NCBI GenBank assembly: GCA_937967725.1
Contig: CALBSY010000362.1
Coordinates: forward strand, 1-7,447
DNA length: 7,447 bases
Origin: an uncultured Alphaproteobacteria bacterium
Lineage (GTDB): Bacteria; Pseudomonadota; Alphaproteobacteria; Caulobacterales; Aquidulcibacteraceae
Direction of reading: 5' to 3'
The notes below the pieces were generated by a model. That model did not search any database. It was not told the DNA's origin and worked only from the letters and a program-made list of their open reading frames with translations. Below are positions 5,222-7,447 of this stretch, piece after piece; positions within the stretch are counted from its first letter, which is position 1; the number at the start of each line of letters is the position of its first letter. A program made the position numbers and the translations under genes.

Positions 5222-7149
5222 AGCTCCTCCCGCTGCGCCGGTCCTTCGGGCAACGCCACGCGCGGCAGGTCGCGCGTGCGCGGCGCCGCCTCGGTCAGTC
5301 CGCGCGAGAGTTTGCGTTGGAGCGAACGGCGGCGGATTGCGTCGGGGTCCGCGTCGAGCGCCTGACGCCAAGCCTCGCGCGCATCGTCGCGCCGGTTGAG
5401 GCGCCAGTAGACGTCGCCGAGGTGGTCGAGAATCTCCGCGTTGGGGTTGGCGACAGACAACTCATTGGCGCGTTCGATCAGTGCGCGCGCCTGCTCAAAG
5501 TGGCCATAGAGATAGTAGGCCCACCCCAGGCTATCGACGACGGCGTAATCCTGCTGGCCGAAGTTGAAGCCTCGCCACAGCAGACGGTAGCCCTCTTCCA
5601 AGCCCTCAGGGCGCTGGATCAGTGCGTAGCCGAGCGCGTTTAGGCGCAGCACTGAGTCGGGCTGTTCGGCGAACAGGCCGCGAGCGACCTGGATGCCGTC
5701 GCTCCATGCGGCGGGATCGTCCATGAGGATGGAGACGTAGAGCAGGCGCGTATCGACGCTTTGGTCGATCTCGTAGGCGGCGCGCATATCGGCGGTTGCG
5801 GCAGGAATGTTGCCGGCGTAGCGATGCGCGTAGGCGCGCCAACCGAGCACGTCGGCGCGATCCTCCGGCGTCTGCACCATGGAAAGCGCCTGGTCGTAGG
5901 CGGAAATCGCCTGTTCTGGACTCTGCGCTTGGCGATAGACATCTGCGGCGGCCGCGATCACCGACCAACGTTCGCCGGCGCCGGCTTGCGCACGTTGCGC
6001 CGATGCGATGGCGTCGGGCAGTTGTTCGCGTTCGATCTGAATCGATGCGCGTACGATCTCGGCGTCTGGAGCGAACACGCTATCGGAAGGCATCAGCGCA
6101 ATGATGCGCTCGGCGCCGTCTTCGCCGCCGGCTTGCAACAATTGTTGCGCGGCGTAGAGACGCCAGTCGTTGGCGTCGGGCGCCAGCAACAAGCCAATCT
6201 GCAGCAACGTCGTGCCTGACACGGAGTCGAGGCCCGGCTCCGGGTCCTGCGACGCGAGAATGCCGGCTAGGCTCTCGGTCTGGGTCAAGAACTCGGAGAG
6301 GAAGATCATCCAACGGCCTGCGGCGCTCTTGGCGTCGAGTTCGGGCTCGTAGGGCGCCTGGCCGACGTCGAGGCGGCGCAGATTCTCGCGCACGTCGGCC
6401 GAACGCGGCGCGAATTCCTCAACGATGCCATAGTAGCGGCGCGCCTCTTCCGTGCGACCCAGGCGGTGATGCACGAGCGCGGCGCGATAGACGGCGTGCG
6501 TCACGCGCGTAGCGCTCAACGCTCGCTCGAATTCTTCCATCGATTGCGGCTCGGCCTCGGGAGGCGGCGTCGGATTGAGCCGCTCCACCATCAGCGCATA
6601 AACGGCCGCCGCTTCTTCATAGCGGTGCGCGGACTCGAACACGAGCGCGCGCGCCACTTCCGGCAGCGGCGCGGGAAGATTGTCCCCGCCCGCGTCGACG
6701 CGCTCAACGCCGCGATCGACTTGTCCCTCCGCCGCAAGCAGGAATGGTTCGAGCATGTCGGCTACGCCGCCGCGCAGGCCGCCCGGCGCATTGGCCAAGA
6801 CAGCACGCGCGTCATCGAACCGGCCGGCGGCGAAATTGTCGCTGAACACCGCGAGCGTCCACAACGCAGGATCGGTCCCGGCCTCGTTGTTGGCGAGTAA
6901 ACGGCGGCCTTCGCGGATGAGATAATCGACATCCGCTTCGAGCAGCGCCGCTGACGGGTCCTCATAAGTGCGGTCCGGCGCGGCATTCGGTGGCGAGGTG
7001 ACGCGCAATTCCTGCGCCGGTTCGACACCCTCCTGCACGACTGCATTTTGCAGCGTGCCGGTTTCCTGCTTGTCCTGCTGCGCCAGCGCCGGCGCGACGG
7101 TTCCCGCACTCAATGCTGCAACGCTTGCCGCCAAGAGGGCCCAACGCAT
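5218..7149 (-). CDS. Secreted TPR-repeat protein (TPR1)
   Basis: This is a 643-residue protein with a Sec signal peptide: MRW, a hydrophobic stretch and an APALA-QQ cleavage site after Ala23, so the mature protein is probably periplasmic. The mature part is acidic and has no cysteine. A low-complexity N-terminal segment (about 24-60) is followed by degenerate TPR-like helical pairs. It ends in NALGYAL, DSLGWAYY (539-546) and DHLGDVYWR (575-583), then a Pro/Arg-rich tail of about 25 residues. The same C-terminal signature occurs in the next gene, so the pair look like diverged tandem paralogues. Start: ATG at 7149 with AAAGGA 6 nt upstream. The longer reading from 7266 would overlap the ETF-QO coding end and bury the signal peptide. 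The gene begins 35 nt after the ETF-QO stop, which suggests one operon. Its stop overlaps the TPR lipoprotein start. No catalytic motif was recognised and the function is unknown. Confidence 0.85.
   Translation of the reverse strand: MRWALLAASVAALSAGTVAPALAQQDKQETGTLQNAVVQEGVEPAQELRVTSPPNAAPDRTYEDPSAALLEADVDYLIREGRRLLANNEAGTDPALWTLAVFSDNFAAGRFDDARAVLANAPGGLRGGVADMLEPFLLAAEGQVDRGVERVDAGGDNLPAPLPEVARALVFESAHRYEEAAAVYALMVERLNPTPPPEAEPQSMEEFERALSATRVTHAVYRAALVHHRLGRTEEARRYYGIVEEFAPRSADVRENLRRLDVGQAPYEPELDAKSAAGRWMIFLSEFLTQTESLAGILASQDPEPGLDSVSGTTLLQIGLLLAPDANDWRLYAAQQLLQAGGEDGAERIIALMPSDSVFAPDAEIVRASIQIEREQLPDAIASAQRAQAGAGERWSVIAAAADVYRQAQSPEQAISAYDQALSMVQTPEDRADVLGWRAYAHRYAGNIPAATADMRAAYEIDQSVDTRLLYVSILMDDPAAWSDGIQVARGLFAEQPDSVLRLNALGYALIQRPEGLEEGYRLLWRGFNFGQQDYAVVDSLGWAYYLYGHFEQARALIERANELSVANPNAEILDHLGDVYWRLNRRDDAREAWRQALDADPDAIRRRSLQRKLSRGLTEAAPRTRDLPRVALPEGPAQREEL
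5224..5231 (-). promoter_or_regulatory. Shine-Dalgarno that decides the TPR lipoprotein start
   Basis: On the minus strand this reads GGGAGGAG, with the GGGAGG part ending 4 nt before the GTG at 5221. It lies within the last codons of the upstream TPR gene. It supports the short, lipobox-containing start over the ATG at 5371. Confidence 0.7.
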
Positions 7150-7155
7150 GTTTCG

Positions 7156-7161
7156 TCCTTT
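7156..7161 (-). promoter_or_regulatory. Shine-Dalgarno that decides the TPR1 start
   Basis: On the minus strand this reads AAAGGA, 6 nt before the ATG at 7149. It supports that start, which also yields a clean signal peptide, over upstream in-frame candidates. Confidence 0.65.
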
Positions 7162-7163
7162 CT

Positions 7164-7178
7164 CCCGCGGTCCGCGGG
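7164..7178 (-). repeat. Perfect inverted repeat between ETF-QO and TPR1
   Basis: CCCGCGG, one T, then CCGCGGG: 7-bp arms around a single central base. As RNA it could fold with a 5- or 6-bp stem and a 3- to 5-nt loop. It lies between the ETF-QO stop and the TPR1 Shine-Dalgarno. No U run follows in the direction of transcription, so it is not a normal terminator. It may be an mRNA processing or stabilising stem, a protein site, or chance in GC-rich DNA. Confidence 0.4.
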
Positions 7179-7184
7179 TACGGC

Positions 7185-7447
7185 TCAGAGGTTGGCGTAG
7201 TTCGGCCCGCCGCCGCCTTCGGGCGTCACCCAGTCTATATTCTGGCTCGGGTCCTTGATGTCGCACGTTTTGCAGTGAACGCAGTTCTGGGCGTTGATCT
7301 GAAAGCGCGGATTGGTCCCTGCCTCGTCGTAGAGCACCTCATACACGCCCGCGGGGCAATATCGTGTCGCGGGCTCGGCGTATTCCGGCAGATTCACCCC
7401 GATGGGAATGCTGGGTTCCCTCAAAACCAAGTGAACCGGCTGATCTT
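7185..7447 (-). CDS. Electron transfer flavoprotein-ubiquinone oxidoreductase, C-terminal fragment (5' end missing)
   Basis: This is the C-terminal end of ETF:ubiquinone oxidoreductase, a membrane-associated FAD and 4Fe-4S enzyme that passes electrons from electron transfer flavoprotein (fed by fatty-acid and amino-acid oxidation) to ubiquinone. The last 86 residues are visible, beginning DQPVH, and the frame continues past the right edge. The 4Fe-4S ligands are all present: YCPAGVYE, then 24 residues later NCVHCKTCDIKDP, giving C-x24-C-x2-C-x2-C, the spacing of the family. The very conserved DIKDPSQNIDW and PEGGGGPNY segments follow, ending in TGA. An apparent TTG start at 7430 is simply internal to the gene. 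It is the first gene of the minus-strand run seen here. Its promoter and flavin domain lie outside the window. Confidence 0.95.
   Translation of the reverse strand, partial: DQPVHLVLREPSIPIGVNLPEYAEPATRYCPAGVYEVLYDEAGTNPRFQINAQNCVHCKTCDIKDPSQNIDWVTPEGGGGPNYANL

Noticed and set aside
5222..5371. 50-codon N-terminal extension of the TPR lipoprotein
   Set aside because: It would lie wholly inside the upstream TPR gene, adds an Arg/Pro/Ala-rich stretch and would bury the lipobox. The GTG at 5221 has a strong Shine-Dalgarno and GTGA coupling.
7150..7266. 39-codon N-terminal extension of TPR1
   Set aside because: It overlaps the conserved C-terminus of ETF-QO and would place charged residues before a clear signal peptide. 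The ATG at 7149 has a good Shine-Dalgarno.
1..7447. Mobile element, CRISPR array, defence island or non-coding RNA gene
   Set aside because: Genes are packed with normal housekeeping families. I saw no transposase, integrase, regularly spaced repeats, tRNA-like fold or unexplained gap over about 100 bases.

Overview
The window is GC-rich, densely packed chromosomal DNA. It most resembles an alphaproteobacterium, perhaps of the Caulobacterales/Hyphomonadales or Rhizobiales side. The evidence for this is the high GC, frequent GTG starts, 4-bp start/stop overlaps, and the combination of ETF-ubiquinone oxidoreductase, TPR proteins, ispE, a long-chain polyprenyl diphosphate synthase and a TrmN6-like methyltransferase. 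The family-level placement is inference. I see no tRNA, rRNA, CRISPR array, insertion sequence or integrase, and no stretch over about 100 bases lacks a gene.

Layout from left to right. A TrmN6-like SAM methyltransferase runs off the left edge on the minus strand (1-483). A 102-bp divergent promoter region (484-585) follows. Next, on the plus strand, is a polyprenyl diphosphate synthase gene (586-1602) that is full length but broken by an in-frame TAG at 1234-1236. It meets tail-to-tail, with interleaved stop codons, a minus-strand run that continues to the right edge. In transcription order (right to left) that run is: the C-terminus of ETF-ubiquinone oxidoreductase (7447-7185), a secreted TPR protein (7149-5218), a TPR lipoprotein (5221-3563), ispE (3566-2700), and a WecA/WbpL-like polyprenyl-phosphate sugar-1-phosphate transferase (2654-1599). 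GTGA and ATGA overlaps join TPR1 to TPR2 and TPR2 to ispE. The other two gaps are 35 and 45 nt, and each contains a perfect GC-rich inverted repeat.

How the genes fit together. Several products meet in isoprenoid and quinone biology. IspE makes isoprenoid precursors in the MEP pathway, and the polyprenyl synthase family makes the ubiquinone side chain. ETF-QO delivers electrons to ubiquinone, and the GT4 enzyme loads sugar-phosphate onto a polyprenyl-phosphate carrier. The two exported TPR proteins share one C-terminal signature and look like a tandem paralogous pair of unknown function.

The points most worth a second look are the interrupted polyprenyl synthase, which also lacks an aspartate in its second DDxxD motif, and the tandem TPR pair. 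I found no convincing evidence of a wholly new system such as a defence island, mobile element or novel RNA.
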